Shown piece by piece: positions 41,005 to 49,895 of a stretch of DNA of 64,000 bases (the stretch's first letter is position 1; each line of letters begins with the position of its first letter). A program made the position numbers and the translations under genes. The stretch covers positions 372,001 to 436,000 of the forward strand of contig NZ_AMQH01000012.1 of the NCBI RefSeq assembly GCF_000300195.1, in the 5' to 3' direction. The notes beneath the pieces are model-generated. The model searched no databases. It saw only the letters and a list, made by a program, of their open reading frames with translations, and was not told the DNA's origin. Source of the DNA: Clostridium tunisiense TJ (GTDB taxonomy: Bacteria; Bacillota; Clostridia; Clostridiales; Clostridiaceae).

Positions 41005-41539
41005 ATATGTAGGAGATATCAGCAAAATAGCACAAAACATTATTAGTACTTACAGTGAAACAAGGAATATTGCTGTAGATTGTACCTTGGGTAATGGCTT
41101 TGATTGTGATTTTTTAAGCGAAAGATTTAAAAAGGTGTATGCTTTTGATATACAAGAGGAAGCTATTGATAATTACAGGAAAAAGAAACCTGATAAGGTT
41201 ACATTAATACATGATTCTCACGAAAATATTAAAGAGTACATAGAGGAAGAAATTGATGTAGCAATGTACAATCTAGGGTTTTTGCCTGGGGGAGATAAGA
41301 GCATTACCACAAAAAGCCACTCTTCTTTAAAAAGTATTAATGCTTCACTTGAACTATTAAAAAGCGGAGGGTTTGTTACTATAGCAGTTTATGTAGGTCA
41401 TGCTGAAGGGCAAAAGGAAAGCGAAGCTTTGCTTAAGTTTGTAACTAACCTTCCCAAAAGTACCTTTGGGGTGATGATTCATAGTTTTGCTAATAGGGAT
41501 GCTAAAGCTCCCTATCTTATAATAATAGAAAAGAAATAG
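40997..41539 (+). CDS. MnmM-like tRNA methyltransferase (YtqB family)
   Basis: A SAM-dependent methyltransferase of about 180 residues related to Bacillus YtqB/MnmM, which methylates nm5s2U34 of tRNA. Motif I DCTLGNGFDCDFLSERF is near residue 28, YAFDIQEEAIDNY near 48, the family's YNLGFLPGGDKSITTK near 92, VYVGHAEGQKESEALL near 130 and the C-terminal PYLIIIEKK. The start is uncertain: GTG 40997 has GGTGGTG upstream, while GTG codons at 40985 and 40988 are alternatives. It overlaps the rluB-type gene by 8 to 20 nt. Confidence 0.82.
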   Translation: MFKYVGDISKIAQNIISTYSETRNIAVDCTLGNGFDCDFLSERFKKVYAFDIQEEAIDNYRKKKPDKVTLIHDSHENIKEYIEEEIDVAMYNLGFLPGGDKSITTKSHSSLKSINASLELLKSGGFVTIAVYVGHAEGQKESEALLKFVTNLPKSTFGVMIHSFANRDAKAPYLIIIEKK

Positions 41540-41577
41540 TGCTTTATAAAAGTAATAACTTATGAAAGGTGATTAAA

Positions 41578-41745
41578 ATGAAGGATAAATTACAGTTAAT
41601 TGCAACTAAGGAATTTAAAGAGTATGATGAAATGTATAAAATTGTTGACTTTTTAAATAAAAACTTAAGTGATTTAAACTTAATTTTCGGCATGCATGAA
41701 AAAAATAATAGCCATGTTGTGTCAATTTACAAAGAGGAAAGTTAG
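41578..41745 (+). CDS. DUF4264 (YpmA-like) protein, 55 residues
   Basis: A short protein opening MKDKLQLIATKEFKEYDEMY followed by the family core KIVDFLNKNLSDLNLIFGMH and the closing VVSIYKEES, matching Bacillus YpmA (DUF4264). AAAGGTGAT lies five bases before ATG. It is 38 nt after the methyltransferase gene and probably in the same operon. The function is unknown in any species. Confidence 0.75.
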   Translation: MKDKLQLIATKEFKEYDEMYKIVDFLNKNLSDLNLIFGMHEKNNSHVVSIYKEES

Positions 41746-41775
41746 TATAAAATATATAAACAAATGAATTATTCG

Positions 41776-41804
41776 TTGAATCCCATGTCAATATATGCTA
41801 AAAT
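41776..41804 (+). promoter_or_regulatory. Promoter of the RpiR regulator gene
   Basis: TTGAAT at 41776-41781 and TAAAAT at 41799-41804 with 17-nt spacing and an extended -10 TG at 41796-41797. Confidence 0.75.
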
Positions 41805-41827
41805 GAATTGAATGATTCAATTTTATG

Positions 41828-41853
41828 ACAAATGAAACGGAGATTTCATTTGT
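41828..41853 (+). promoter_or_regulatory. Operator-like inverted repeat before the RpiR gene
   Basis: Perfect 10-bp arms ACAAATGAAA / TTTCATTTGT with a 6-nt spacer, just downstream of the predicted transcription start and before the ribosome binding site. The position suits autorepression by the RpiR-type protein encoded at 41878. Confidence 0.6.
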
Positions 41854-41877
41854 TTCCCGTTATGAAGGAGTGTTACT

Positions 41878-42762
41878 ATGGAAAATAATAATCTTGATCT
41901 TATGAGAATAATTCAAGTGAAATTCCCAAGGTTAAGTAAGGGGCAAAAACTTATAGCAGAGTATATTCTAAAGCATTATGATAAAGCAGCTTTTATGACT
42001 GCTGCTAAGCTTGGAAGTAGTGTAGGGGTAAGCGAATCTACTGTAGTAAGGTTTGCAAATGAACTGGATTATGCGGGATACCCTGAACTACAAAAGGCTC
42101 TACAGGAATTGATAAAAAATAAGCTAACCACAGTACAAAGAATAGAGTTATCTAATGATTTTATAAGTCAAGATAATGCGCTTAAAGGAGTGTTGAAATC
42201 TGATATAGAAAATATTAGAGCAACTTTAGAGAAAATAAATTATTCAGCCTTTGAGAACTCAGTTGATAGTATAGTAAATGCTAAAAAGATTTATATAGTA
42301 GGACTTAGAAGTTCAACAGCCCTAGCTGATTTTTTAGGATTTTACTTAAATTTAGTTCTCGATAATGTTAAGATTGTTTCCTATGGAATGAGTGATATCT
42401 TCGAGCAAATGCTAAATTTATCTCAAGATGATTGTGTTATAGGAATTGGCTTCCCAAGATATGCTATGAGAACTGTTGAAGTGCTAACTTTTGCCAAGTC
42501 AAGAAATGCAGATGTTATTGCAATAACTGATAGTGTTTTATCACCGCTTGCAGCAAGAGCAGACTATGCACTTATAGCTGAGAGTAATATGGCATCTTTT
42601 GTTGATTCCTTAGTTGCGCCATTAAGTGTTATTAATGCGCTGATTATTGCAGTTGGTTTAAGAAAAAAGGAAAAAATATCTCAAACCTTTAATGACTTAG
42701 AGGGAATTTGGCAAGAATATCAGATTTATTCTTACAAAAATAAAGATGAAAATAAATTTTAA
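41878..42762 (+). CDS. MurR/RpiR family transcriptional regulator
   Basis: A 294-residue regulator with an N-terminal HTH_6 domain (residues 1-77; recognition part SVGVSESTVVRFANEL near 47-62) and a C-terminal SIS sugar-phosphate-binding domain (about 120-250, with KIYIVGLRSSTALADFLGFY near 137). Members sense phosphosugars and repress sugar or amino-sugar genes. No sugar gene is adjacent; the next gene is glutamate dehydrogenase, so regulation of that gene is possible but unproven. GAAGGAGTG precedes the ATG and an inverted repeat is near the promoter. Confidence 0.88.
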   Translation: MENNNLDLMRIIQVKFPRLSKGQKLIAEYILKHYDKAAFMTAAKLGSSVGVSESTVVRFANELDYAGYPELQKALQELIKNKLTTVQRIELSNDFISQDNALKGVLKSDIENIRATLEKINYSAFENSVDSIVNAKKIYIVGLRSSTALADFLGFYLNLVLDNVKIVSYGMSDIFEQMLNLSQDDCVIGIGFPRYAMRTVEVLTFAKSRNADVIAITDSVLSPLAARADYALIAESNMASFVDSLVAPLSVINALIIAVGLRKKEKISQTFNDLEGIWQEYQIYSYKNKDENKF

Positions 42763-42907
42763 AATATAGGTTGATTTATAAATCATAATAGAATATTATG
42801 TATGTGTAGCTATGAAATCGTTTTACTTCTTCAAATACTTTAAATTTAAACTTTTTATGAATAAGAAGGAAAAACAACAACTACATAGAATAAGTACATT
42901 AAAAAGA

Positions 42908-42957
42908 AATTTATTTTGCATGAGCAAAATAAATTGAAATTTTAACTTCAATTTATT
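42908..42957 (+). promoter_or_regulatory. Leader with two mutually exclusive hairpins before glutamate dehydrogenase
   Basis: Hairpin 1: AATTTATTTTGC (42908-42919) pairs perfectly with GCAAAATAAATT (42924-42935). Hairpin 2: AATAAATTGAA (42928-42938) pairs perfectly with TTCAATTTATT (42947-42957), which ends immediately before the AGGAGG Shine-Dalgarno (42958-42963). The two share 42928-42935, so only one can form. Such an arrangement can switch translation on or off. Confidence 0.6.
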
Positions 42958-42971
42958 AGGAGGTAGTAAGC

Positions 42972-44324
42972 GTGGAGATTAAAGCTTATATCGAACAAGT
43001 ATTGGAAAATGTTAAAAAAAGAAACAGTGGTGAGCCAGAGTTTATTCAAGCTGTAGAAGAAGTTTTACATTCTTTAGGACCAGTTTTAGAAAAACACCCT
43101 GAGTATGTAGAAGCTAACTTATTAGAGAGATTCTGTGAGCCAGAAAGACAAATCATGTTTAAAGTATCTTGGATGGATGACAATGGCAAGATGCAAGTAA
43201 ACAGAGGATTCAGAGTACAATTCAATGGAGTTATTGGACCATACAAAGGTGGTTTAAGATTCCATCCATCAGTTTATTTAGGAATAATCAAATTCTTAGG
43301 ATTTGAACAAATATTAAAGAACTCTTTAACTGGTCTTCCAATAGGAGGAGGTAAAGGTGGTTCTGACTTCGACCCAAGAGGAAAATCAGATGCTGAAATC
43401 ATGAGATTCTGCCAAAGCTTTATGACTGAGCTTTACAGACATATTGGACCAGACGTAGATGTTCCAGCAGGAGATATCGGAGTTGGTGGAAGAGAAATCG
43501 GATACCTTTATGGACAATATAGAAGAATCAGAGGAGCTTTTGAAAATGGAGTTCTTACTGGAAAAGGCTTATCTTATGGCGGAAGCTTAATAAGACCAGA
43601 AGCTACAGGATTTGGAGTAACTTACTACTGCCAAGAAATGTTAAAACATGAAGGAACTGATTTTGCAGGCAAAACAGTAGCTGTTTCAGGTTTCGGAAAC
43701 GTTGCTTGGGGAGTTTGTAAAAAAGTTGCTGATTTAGGTGGTAAGGTTGTTACATTATCAGGTCCAGACGGATACATATACGATCCAGCTGGAATAACTG
43801 GTGAGAAAATAGATTACCTAGTTGAAATGTTAAAAATCAACAAAGGTGCTAGAGTTAAAGATTATGCAGACAAGTATGGCGTAGAATTCTTTGAAGGACA
43901 AAAGCCATGGAATGTTAAAGTTGATATCGTAATTCCAGCTGCTACTCAAAATGATGTTCAATTAGAGCATGCTAAACAAATCGTCGCTAATGGAGTTAAA
44001 TATGTTTGTGAAGCTGCTAACATGCCATGTACAAACGAAGCTGTTCAGTACTTCTTAGACAACGGAGTTATCGTAGGACCAGCTAAAGCTGCTAACGCAG
44101 GTGGAGTTGCTACTTCTGCTCTTGAAATGTCACAAAACAGCATGAGATTGTCTTGGACTGCTGAAGAAGTTGATGCAAAACTTCACCAAATCATGATTAA
44201 CATCTACAACAACTGTAAAGATGCATCACAAGCTTATGGCTTTGGATACAACTTAGTTGCTGGAGCTAACGTAGCTGGATTTGTTAAAGTTGCTGAAGCT
44301 ATGCACGCACAAGGAAATTACTAA
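42972..44324 (+). CDS. gdhA: Glutamate dehydrogenase (hexameric, gdhA type)
   Basis: A 450-residue cytoplasmic enzyme interconverting 2-oxoglutarate plus ammonia and glutamate. The length and start (YIEQVLENVKKRNSGEPEF) fit the hexameric class I enzymes. GPYKGGLRFHPSV and the catalytic PIGGGKGGSDFDPRGKSD lie near residues 89-140, and the nucleotide-binding SGFGNVAWG near 240. Coenzyme preference is not settled from sequence. The codon usage is more biased (many GGA, AAC and ATC codons) than its neighbours, consistent with high expression. GTG start after AGGAGG. It is monocistronic with its own terminator, and its leader contains competing hairpins. Confidence 0.92.
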   Translation: MEIKAYIEQVLENVKKRNSGEPEFIQAVEEVLHSLGPVLEKHPEYVEANLLERFCEPERQIMFKVSWMDDNGKMQVNRGFRVQFNGVIGPYKGGLRFHPSVYLGIIKFLGFEQILKNSLTGLPIGGGKGGSDFDPRGKSDAEIMRFCQSFMTELYRHIGPDVDVPAGDIGVGGREIGYLYGQYRRIRGAFENGVLTGKGLSYGGSLIRPEATGFGVTYYCQEMLKHEGTDFAGKTVAVSGFGNVAWGVCKKVADLGGKVVTLSGPDGYIYDPAGITGEKIDYLVEMLKINKGARVKDYADKYGVEFFEGQKPWNVKVDIVIPAATQNDVQLEHAKQIVANGVKYVCEAANMPCTNEAVQYFLDNGVIVGPAKAANAGGVATSALEMSQNSMRLSWTAEEVDAKLHQIMINIYNNCKDASQAYGFGYNLVAGANVAGFVKVAEAMHAQGNY

Positions 44325-44347
44325 TCCTAATTAATTAAATAAATGAG

Positions 44348-44378
44348 GAGAGAGTTCTTTAGAATTCTCTCTTTTTTT
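44348..44378 (+). terminator. Rho-independent terminator
   Basis: GAGAGAGTTCT / AGAATTCTCTC stem (one G-U pair) with TTTTTTT, 24 nt after gdhA. Confidence 0.9.
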
Positions 44379-44548
44379 AAGTTTAATACATTACTAAAAC
44401 CATATTGATGTATACTATTATAGTGTTAATACAACTTGTATCCATATATTTTAAGTAATTAAAAGTTGAATATTTCTAGAATTTGTATTAAATTATAATA
44501 TAGGGAATTAGTTGAAAATAGGATTTATAAATATTAGGTGGTGATTTT

Positions 44549-45772
44549 ATGTCAAAGGTCATAGTTATTGGTGGAGGTCCTGCAGGAATGATGGCGGCAA
44601 TCACTGCTAGTGATAACAATGAGGTTATTTTAATTGAAAAAAATAATAAACTAGGAAGAAAACTGTACATAACTGGTAAAGGCAGATGCAATGTAACCAA
44701 TGGTAAAAATATTGGTGAATTTTTTGATTATATACCAACTAACCCTAGTTTTTTATATAGCTCACTATATACTTTTACAAATGAAGATACAATGAAGTTT
44801 TTTGAAAGAAACGGTGTTAAGCTAAAGATTGAAAGAGGAGATAGGGTATTCCCTGAATCAGATAAATCCTCAGATATTATTAGGGCTCTGGAGTCTGAAC
44901 TAAGAAGCAAAGGTGTTAAAATAATATTAGATTCAAAAATAAAGAACTTTGAGGCAAAGGATAATAAAATAAAGTCCGTAATTTTGGAAAGTGGTGAAAA
45001 AATTTATGGAGATCACTTTGTTTTATGTACTGGTGGTGTTTCTTACCCTCAAACAGGTTCCTCTGGTGAAGGGTTAGAAATTGTAGAGGATTTAGGGCAT
45101 AAAATTGTTGAATTGAAGCCTTCCTTAGTGCCAATGGAAATTGAAGAATCTTGGGTTAAGGAATTACAGGGTCTTTCTTTGAAAAATGTGGAAATATCTT
45201 TAAAGAATAAAAGTAATAAAACTGTATTTAAAGACTTAGGAGAAATGGTCTTTACTCATTTCGGTATTTCAGGTCCTTTGGTGTTAAGCGCAAGTAGTGC
45301 AGTTAAAAAACAAGGTCCTTATAAGGTAACCATAAATTTGAAACCAGGATTAACAGAAGAGGAACTTGATAAGAGAATACAAAAGGATTTCAAACTTTAT
45401 GCTAATAAGGATTTTAAGAATTCTTTAAATGATCTTTTCCCAAGTAAACTTATACCAGTTATTATTAAATTAAGCGGCATAGATGAAAATCAAAAGGTTA
45501 ACATCATAACCAGAGAACAGAGAAAAACTCTTGTTTATCTAACCCAAAACTTGACTCTTTCAGTTAAAGGATTAAGACCTGTGGCAGAGGCTATAGTAAC
45601 TTCTGGAGGAGTAAGCACAAAGGAAATAGACCCATCTACTATGAAATCTAAAATAATTGAAAATTTGAGTTTTGCTGGAGAAGTTATAGATGTAGATGCT
45701 TATACTGGAGGATATAATGTTCAAATTGCCCTATCTACAGGGTATATTGCTGGAAGTAAGTTAGGTGATTAG
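44549..45772 (+). CDS. BaiN/HI0933 family flavoprotein
   Basis: A 407-residue FAD-dependent oxidoreductase of the HI0933 (YhiN/BaiN) family. The dinucleotide motif IGGGPAGMMAAITA is at residues 5-18 and the family signature KLGRKLYITGKGRCNVTN at about 36-53. FVLCTGGVSYPQTGSSG is near 160 and the second FAD block SFAGEVIDVDAYTGGYNVQIA near 375. The reaction is unsettled in most species. GGTGGTGAT precedes the ATG. It abuts aroH directly (stop at 45772, next start at 45773) and begins an operon with aroH and cmk. Confidence 0.87.
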   Translation: MSKVIVIGGGPAGMMAAITASDNNEVILIEKNNKLGRKLYITGKGRCNVTNGKNIGEFFDYIPTNPSFLYSSLYTFTNEDTMKFFERNGVKLKIERGDRVFPESDKSSDIIRALESELRSKGVKIILDSKIKNFEAKDNKIKSVILESGEKIYGDHFVLCTGGVSYPQTGSSGEGLEIVEDLGHKIVELKPSLVPMEIEESWVKELQGLSLKNVEISLKNKSNKTVFKDLGEMVFTHFGISGPLVLSASSAVKKQGPYKVTINLKPGLTEEELDKRIQKDFKLYANKDFKNSLNDLFPSKLIPVIIKLSGIDENQKVNIITREQRKTLVYLTQNLTLSVKGLRPVAEAIVTSGGVSTKEIDPSTMKSKIIENLSFAGEVIDVDAYTGGYNVQIALSTGYIAGSKLGD

Positions 45773-46126
45773 ATGATTTCAATTAGAGGTGCTACAACTA
45801 TTTTAAATAATTCAGAGGAAGAAATTAATAAAAACACCATTGAATTAATAAATGAAATTATAAGAGTAAACAATTTAAATGTAGAAAAAATACATACTAT
45901 GATATTTTCTTGTACAGATGATATAACAAAGGCATATCCAGGAGCCTTTGTTAGAAAATATTTTGATATGAAAAAACTCTCTCTTATGCATTTTAATGAA
46001 ATGAAAGTAGACAATTATTTAAACCTATGTATAAGAGTGTTAATCCTTTCTAATGAGAATAAGGATGAAGTCAAATTTGTTTATTTGAACAATGCTAAAT
46101 CTTTAAGAAAGGATTTAAATCAGTAG
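45773..46126 (+). CDS. aroH: Chorismate mutase, AroH class
   Basis: A 117-residue monofunctional chorismate mutase of the trimeric AroH class, turning chorismate into prephenate for Phe and Tyr synthesis. The active-site residues known from Bacillus are all visible: Arg in ISIRGATT (residue 5), the PGAFVRKY arginine, Glu in HFNEMKV, the LCIRVL arginine near 83, and Tyr in KFVYLNNA. It begins one base after the BaiN-type gene; AGGTGA at the end of that gene serves as its ribosome binding site. Confidence 0.9.
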   Translation: MISIRGATTILNNSEEEINKNTIELINEIIRVNNLNVEKIHTMIFSCTDDITKAYPGAFVRKYFDMKKLSLMHFNEMKVDNYLNLCIRVLILSNENKDEVKFVYLNNAKSLRKDLNQ

Positions 46127-46143
46127 GAGAAAGGACGATATGA

Positions 46144-46800
46144 ATGAAAATGTCTATTGCCATTGATGGACCAGCAGGAGCTGGTAAGAGTACTATAGCG
46201 AAAATAGTAGGTGAAAAATATAATTTAATGTATATCAATACCGGAGCTATGTATAGAGCTGTTACTCTTTGTGCAATGAATGAGGGAATAAATCCAGATC
46301 AGGTTAAAGAGTTATGTGAGCTTGTTGATTCTCTTGAAATGCATTTCGAAAAAGAAAATTTAATAGTTAACGGGGTAGACGTAACCAGTGAAATTACTAT
46401 GCCGCTAATTAGTAATAATGTATCAAAGTATGCAGCTATACCAGAAATCAGGGCAAAGCTAGTAGAATTACAAAGAAGTATATCAAAAAAATATAGTGTT
46501 ATCATGGATGGAAGAGATATTGGTACAGTGGTTTTAATCAATGCAGATTTAAAGTTTTTCTTAACAGCTAGTGCAGAAGAAAGAGCTAGAAGAAGATATG
46601 AGGAGTTAAGAACAAGAGAAATAGAGGTTGATTACGAAACTATACTAAATGATATAATAAAAAGGGATTATATGGATACTCATAGAGAGGCTGACCCATT
46701 AACTAAAGCAGCTGATGCCATTGAAATAAATTCGTCTAATGTTGATATTAATGGAGTGGTTGATATAATATCCACATATATAGATGGTATTTTAAATTAA
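46144..46800 (+). CDS. cmk: Cytidylate kinase
   Basis: A 218-residue CMP/dCMP kinase. It has Walker A GPAGAGKSTIAK at residues 8-19, NTGAMYRAVTLCA near 35, the nucleotide-binding MDGRDIGTVVLINADLKFFL near 122 and the lid region EERARRRYEELR near 149. AGGAGAAAGGA precedes the start; ATG 46144 is in frame with the family start MSIAIDGPAG two codons later. It is separated from ispH-rpsA, its usual direct neighbour in clostridia, by a MITE-like insertion. Confidence 0.92.
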   Translation: MKMSIAIDGPAGAGKSTIAKIVGEKYNLMYINTGAMYRAVTLCAMNEGINPDQVKELCELVDSLEMHFEKENLIVNGVDVTSEITMPLISNNVSKYAAIPEIRAKLVELQRSISKKYSVIMDGRDIGTVVLINADLKFFLTASAEERARRRYEELRTREIEVDYETILNDIIKRDYMDTHREADPLTKAADAIEINSSNVDINGVVDIISTYIDGILN

Positions 46801-46802
46801 TT

Positions 46803-46966
46803 AAGGCATGTTCAAAAAATAAATATGTAAGTATCATTGTCTATTTCGTGCTATACTGAGCCAACAGAACCTATTAATAGCCCAACCATAAATAGAGCCT
46901 GTTTCATAGTATAACACAAAATATATTTCACATCTTTGACTTATTATTTATTTTTAAATGCCTAGA
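46803..46966. mobile_element. MITE-like element, full copy between cmk and ispH
   Basis: Left end AAGGCATGTTCAAAAAATAA, right end TTATTTATTTTTAAATGCCT, inverted relative to each other. The interior has GTGCTATACTGAG and GAGCCTGTTTCATAG blocks shared with other copies and TTTCACATCTTTGACTTATT near the right end. Non-coding, about 164 nt. Confidence 0.7.
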
Positions 46967-46988
46967 CTATTTCACATTAGGAAGTGAT

Positions 46989-48914
46989 ATGATGAAAGAG
47001 ATATCTTTAGCAGATAAAGCAGGTTTTTGTTTTGGTGTGAAAAGAGCAGTGGATTCTGCTTTAAAGCTAAAAGAAAAGTACAATAAGCCTATTTATACCT
47101 TAGGACCATTAATACATAATAATGATGTGGTAAGTTTTTTAAAAGATAAAGAAATTTACTCAGTTGAACTAGAGGAAATTGAGAAACTTAGCCCAGAGGA
47201 TGTAATTATTATAAGGTCTCATGGGGTACCAAAGGATGTTATAGAAAAACTAAAGAGTCATAAAGTTATTATAGAAAATGCCACCTGCCCTTATGTAAGT
47301 AACATACAGCAAAAGGTAGAGAAATATTATAAAGAGGGGTACGCAATTATTATAGTTGGGGATGAGAATCATCCAGAAGTAATTGGAATCAATGGATGGT
47401 GTGATAATACAGCTATTATTTCTAAGAGCGGAGATAATCTTGAAAATATACCTAAAAGGGTGTGTGTGGTATCTCAAACTACTGAAAAACAAAGTAATTG
47501 GGAAAAAGTTCTAAATAAAATCATAGGTTTTGCAAAGGAGTTAATTGCATTTAACACTATATGCAGTGCTACAGAAGTTAGACAAAAATCTGCTGATGAA
47601 ATATCTAAAGAAGTAGATGCTATGATAATAATTGGTGGGTATAATAGCTCAAATACAACTAAGTTATATGAAATTTGTAAGAACAATTGTGAGAACACTT
47701 ATCATGTGGAAAATTTACAAGGGTTACCTAGTGAAATTTTAAAAAATCAAAATATAAAAAAAATAGGAGTTACAGCTGGGGCATCAACACCTGACTGGAT
47801 AATTAAGGAGGCTATTGAAAAAATGAGAGATGAAAAAAATGTAAACGGTGAAGAAATGGAACTTTATGAACAATACTCAAGGGACAATGTAAATATTAGT
47901 GTAGGAAAAATCCTTGAAGGGGAAGTATTTAAGGTAAATGAAAAAGAAGCTTATTTAACTATTGGTACTAAATCTGAAGCTATTTTACCTATAGGGGAAT
48001 ACACGAAGGAAGAAAATGTTTCATTAAAAGACTTTCTTAAAGTAGGCGATAAGATAAGAGCTAAGATCATAAATAGAAAAAATACAGATGGACTTGTAGT
48101 ACTTTCAACAATTGAAGTGGAAAGACAAAAGCTTTATGAAGATTTAAGTAGAGCTTTTGAAAATAAAGAAGTTATTGAACTTCAAGTAAAAGAAGAAGTT
48201 AAAGGTGGATTAGTGGGAAGTTATAAAGGAATAAGAGTATTTATTCCAGCATCTCATATAGAATTAAATAGAATTGATAATTTAAAAGCTTATATAGGAC
48301 GTACAATCCAAGTACAATTAATTGAATTTGAAAGACAAAGAAATGGAATGAAAATTGTTGCCTCAAGAAGAAGTATTTTAAAAGGCGAAAAGGAAAGTAA
48401 AGAAGTTGAAACTTGGAATAATCTTCAAGAAGGAGAAGTAGTTGAAGGTTTAGTAAGAAGAATAACCAACTTTGGTGCATTTGTAGAAATTGATGGAGTT
48501 GATGGATTACTTCATAGTTCTGAGATGTCTTGGAATAAGGTAAACAATCCAAGTCATTTATTAAAGGTTGGAGAAAAAGTTAGAGTATATGTTCTAAGCA
48601 TAGATAAGGAAAATAAAAAGCTATCATTAAGTATGAAAAAGTTATCTGAAAATCCTTGGAGTAACATTAAAGAAAAATATCCAGTTGGGAATATAGTGTT
48701 AGGTAAGGTAGTAAGATTCGCTAAGTTTGGAGCTTTTGTAGAATTAGAACCTGGAATTGACGGATTAGTTCACATATCTCAGATAAGTAAAAATAGAGTG
48801 GAAAAACCTGAAGATGTATTAAAAGCAGGAGAAGAAATTAAAGCAATAATAATAGATGTAAATGAAGATGAAAAAAGAGTATCCCTAAGTATTAAGGCTT
48901 TAGAAGAAATTTAG
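46989..48914 (+). CDS. ispH: IspH-ribosomal protein S1 fusion
   Basis: A 641-residue bifunctional protein. Residues 1-285 are 4-hydroxy-3-methylbut-2-enyl diphosphate reductase, the last step of the MEP isoprenoid pathway, with the three cluster cysteines in GFCFG (residue 14), NATCPYV (near 98) and NTICSAT (near 193). From about 300 there are four S1 RNA-binding domains (GKILEGEVFKVNEKEAYLTI, then VKGGLVGSYKG, VEGLVRRITNFGAFVEI and VLGKVVRFAKFGAFVEL). This fusion is a hallmark of Clostridium and relatives. GAAGTGAT precedes ATGATG; the second ATG is equally possible. It normally follows cmk directly. Confidence 0.93.
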   Translation: MMKEISLADKAGFCFGVKRAVDSALKLKEKYNKPIYTLGPLIHNNDVVSFLKDKEIYSVELEEIEKLSPEDVIIIRSHGVPKDVIEKLKSHKVIIENATCPYVSNIQQKVEKYYKEGYAIIIVGDENHPEVIGINGWCDNTAIISKSGDNLENIPKRVCVVSQTTEKQSNWEKVLNKIIGFAKELIAFNTICSATEVRQKSADEISKEVDAMIIIGGYNSSNTTKLYEICKNNCENTYHVENLQGLPSEILKNQNIKKIGVTAGASTPDWIIKEAIEKMRDEKNVNGEEMELYEQYSRDNVNISVGKILEGEVFKVNEKEAYLTIGTKSEAILPIGEYTKEENVSLKDFLKVGDKIRAKIINRKNTDGLVVLSTIEVERQKLYEDLSRAFENKEVIELQVKEEVKGGLVGSYKGIRVFIPASHIELNRIDNLKAYIGRTIQVQLIEFERQRNGMKIVASRRSILKGEKESKEVETWNNLQEGEVVEGLVRRITNFGAFVEIDGVDGLLHSSEMSWNKVNNPSHLLKVGEKVRVYVLSIDKENKKLSLSMKKLSENPWSNIKEKYPVGNIVLGKVVRFAKFGAFVELEPGIDGLVHISQISKNRVEKPEDVLKAGEEIKAIIIDVNEDEKRVSLSIKALEEI

Positions 48915-48943
48915 TAGTTCTTCATTGTGCATAATAGTATTAT

Positions 48944-48975
48944 AAAAGTAATAGCATTAAGTTATTACTTTTGTA
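48944..48975 (+). terminator. Terminator-like hairpin after ispH-rpsA
   Basis: AAAAGTAATA / TATTACTTTT 10-bp stem; the T-tract is part of the stem and followed by GTAA, so efficiency may be modest. Confidence 0.55.
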
Positions 48976-49074
48976 ATACATTATAACTATGTAGCTAAAA
49001 TAACCTAATAAAATTTAAATTCTATGGTTAAATTAACAAAAAACAGGTGATTATTTAAGGAGTTTTGAATAATA

Positions 49075-49102
49075 TTGACTTTTTGTGTATTTTTGATAGA
49101 AT
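49075..49102 (+). promoter_or_regulatory. speD promoter
   Basis: TTGACT at 49075-49080 and TAGAAT at 49097-49102 with 16-nt spacing, about 40 nt before the start codon. Its position excludes an upstream TTG start for speD. Confidence 0.7.
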
Positions 49103-49143
49103 TTATTTATCTGTTTAAATTTGTTAAGGGAGGTATACTGTTG

Positions 49144-49524
49144 ATGAACGAACTAGGACGCCATATTTTAGCTGAAATATATGGTTGCGATGCTGAAATA
49201 TTAAATAATAAAGAGTTAATAGAAAAAAACATGGTAGAATCTGCACTAAAAGCTGGAGCTGAAGTAAGAGAGGTTGCCTTTCATAAATTTAGTCCACAAG
49301 GAGTAAGTGGGGTAGTAATTATTTCTGAATCACATTTAACAATACATACATGGCCAGAACTTGGATATGCAGCTGTTGATGTATTTACTTGTGGAGATAG
49401 AATAAATCCTTGGGATGCATGCAATTATTTAACAGAGTTATTAAATGCAAAGAACATGACTGCTACAGAAGTTAAAAGAGGAATTTTTGAACATCCTGTT
49501 TCTGTTAAAGCATCAAATATATAA
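49144..49524 (+). CDS. speD: S-adenosylmethionine decarboxylase proenzyme
   Basis: A 126-residue class 1b SAM decarboxylase, the source of aminopropyl groups for spermidine. The proenzyme self-cleaves at the motif [11 protein letters not shown] between Glu62 and Ser63, Ser63 becoming the pyruvoyl cofactor. [17 protein letters not shown] opens the protein and the C-terminal [14 protein letters not shown] holds the catalytic Cys. ATG 49144 fits the family start MNxLGRH; a TTG just before it is possible, and the open frame further upstream overlaps the promoter. GGGAGG is the ribosome binding site. No speE lies nearby. Confidence 0.92.
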   Translation: MNELGRHILAEIYGCDAEILNNKELIEKNMVESALKAGAEVREVAFHKFSPQGVSGVVIISESHLTIHTWPELGYAAVDVFTCGDRINPWDACNYLTELLNAKNMTATEVKRGIFEHPVSVKASNI

Positions 49525-49553
49525 GAGTCATCATTTTGATGGCTTTTTTTATT
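49525..49553 (+). terminator. Rho-independent terminator
   Basis: AGTCATCA / TGATGGCT stem (one G-U pair) with seven T residues, directly after speD. Confidence 0.85.
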
Positions 49554-49895
49554 GTATAGGAAATTCAACTTTTTTTCGTTGAAAAAGCGCCTGAAATGCC
49601 TTGTAATTGCTGGGTTTCAGAATGTGTGTGAAAAAATGTAAGTAATCGCTAGTTATTTAAAAGAGCCTGTGAACACACGCATTTGTTCTTGAGTTTAAAT
49701 AAGTTATTTTCATATTAAAGCTTAGAATCATAAGTCTATTAAGATAAAGTAGGTATTAAATAGGTGATGGTAGGTTATTAGCTTTAAACCTTCTAAGAAT
49801 AAGATTTTAAACCAGACACATATAATATGGTTATTTTTTACATAACTGTAGTATAATATATATAGACTAAAATATTTATTTGATAAGAGGAATCT
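49554..49895. other. Intergenic region
   Basis: It holds a small hairpin TTCAAC / GTTGAA near 49565-49584 and a weak similarity to the MITE interior near 49670 (GCCTGTGAAC). No gene is supported. Confidence 0.35.

Noticed and set aside
49075..49143. Longer SpeD starting at 49075.
   Set aside because: Those bases contain the promoter -35 and -10 boxes and no ribosome binding site; homologues start at MNxLGRH.
49660..49720. Another MITE copy.
   Set aside because: Only a few interior words match; neither inverted end is present.
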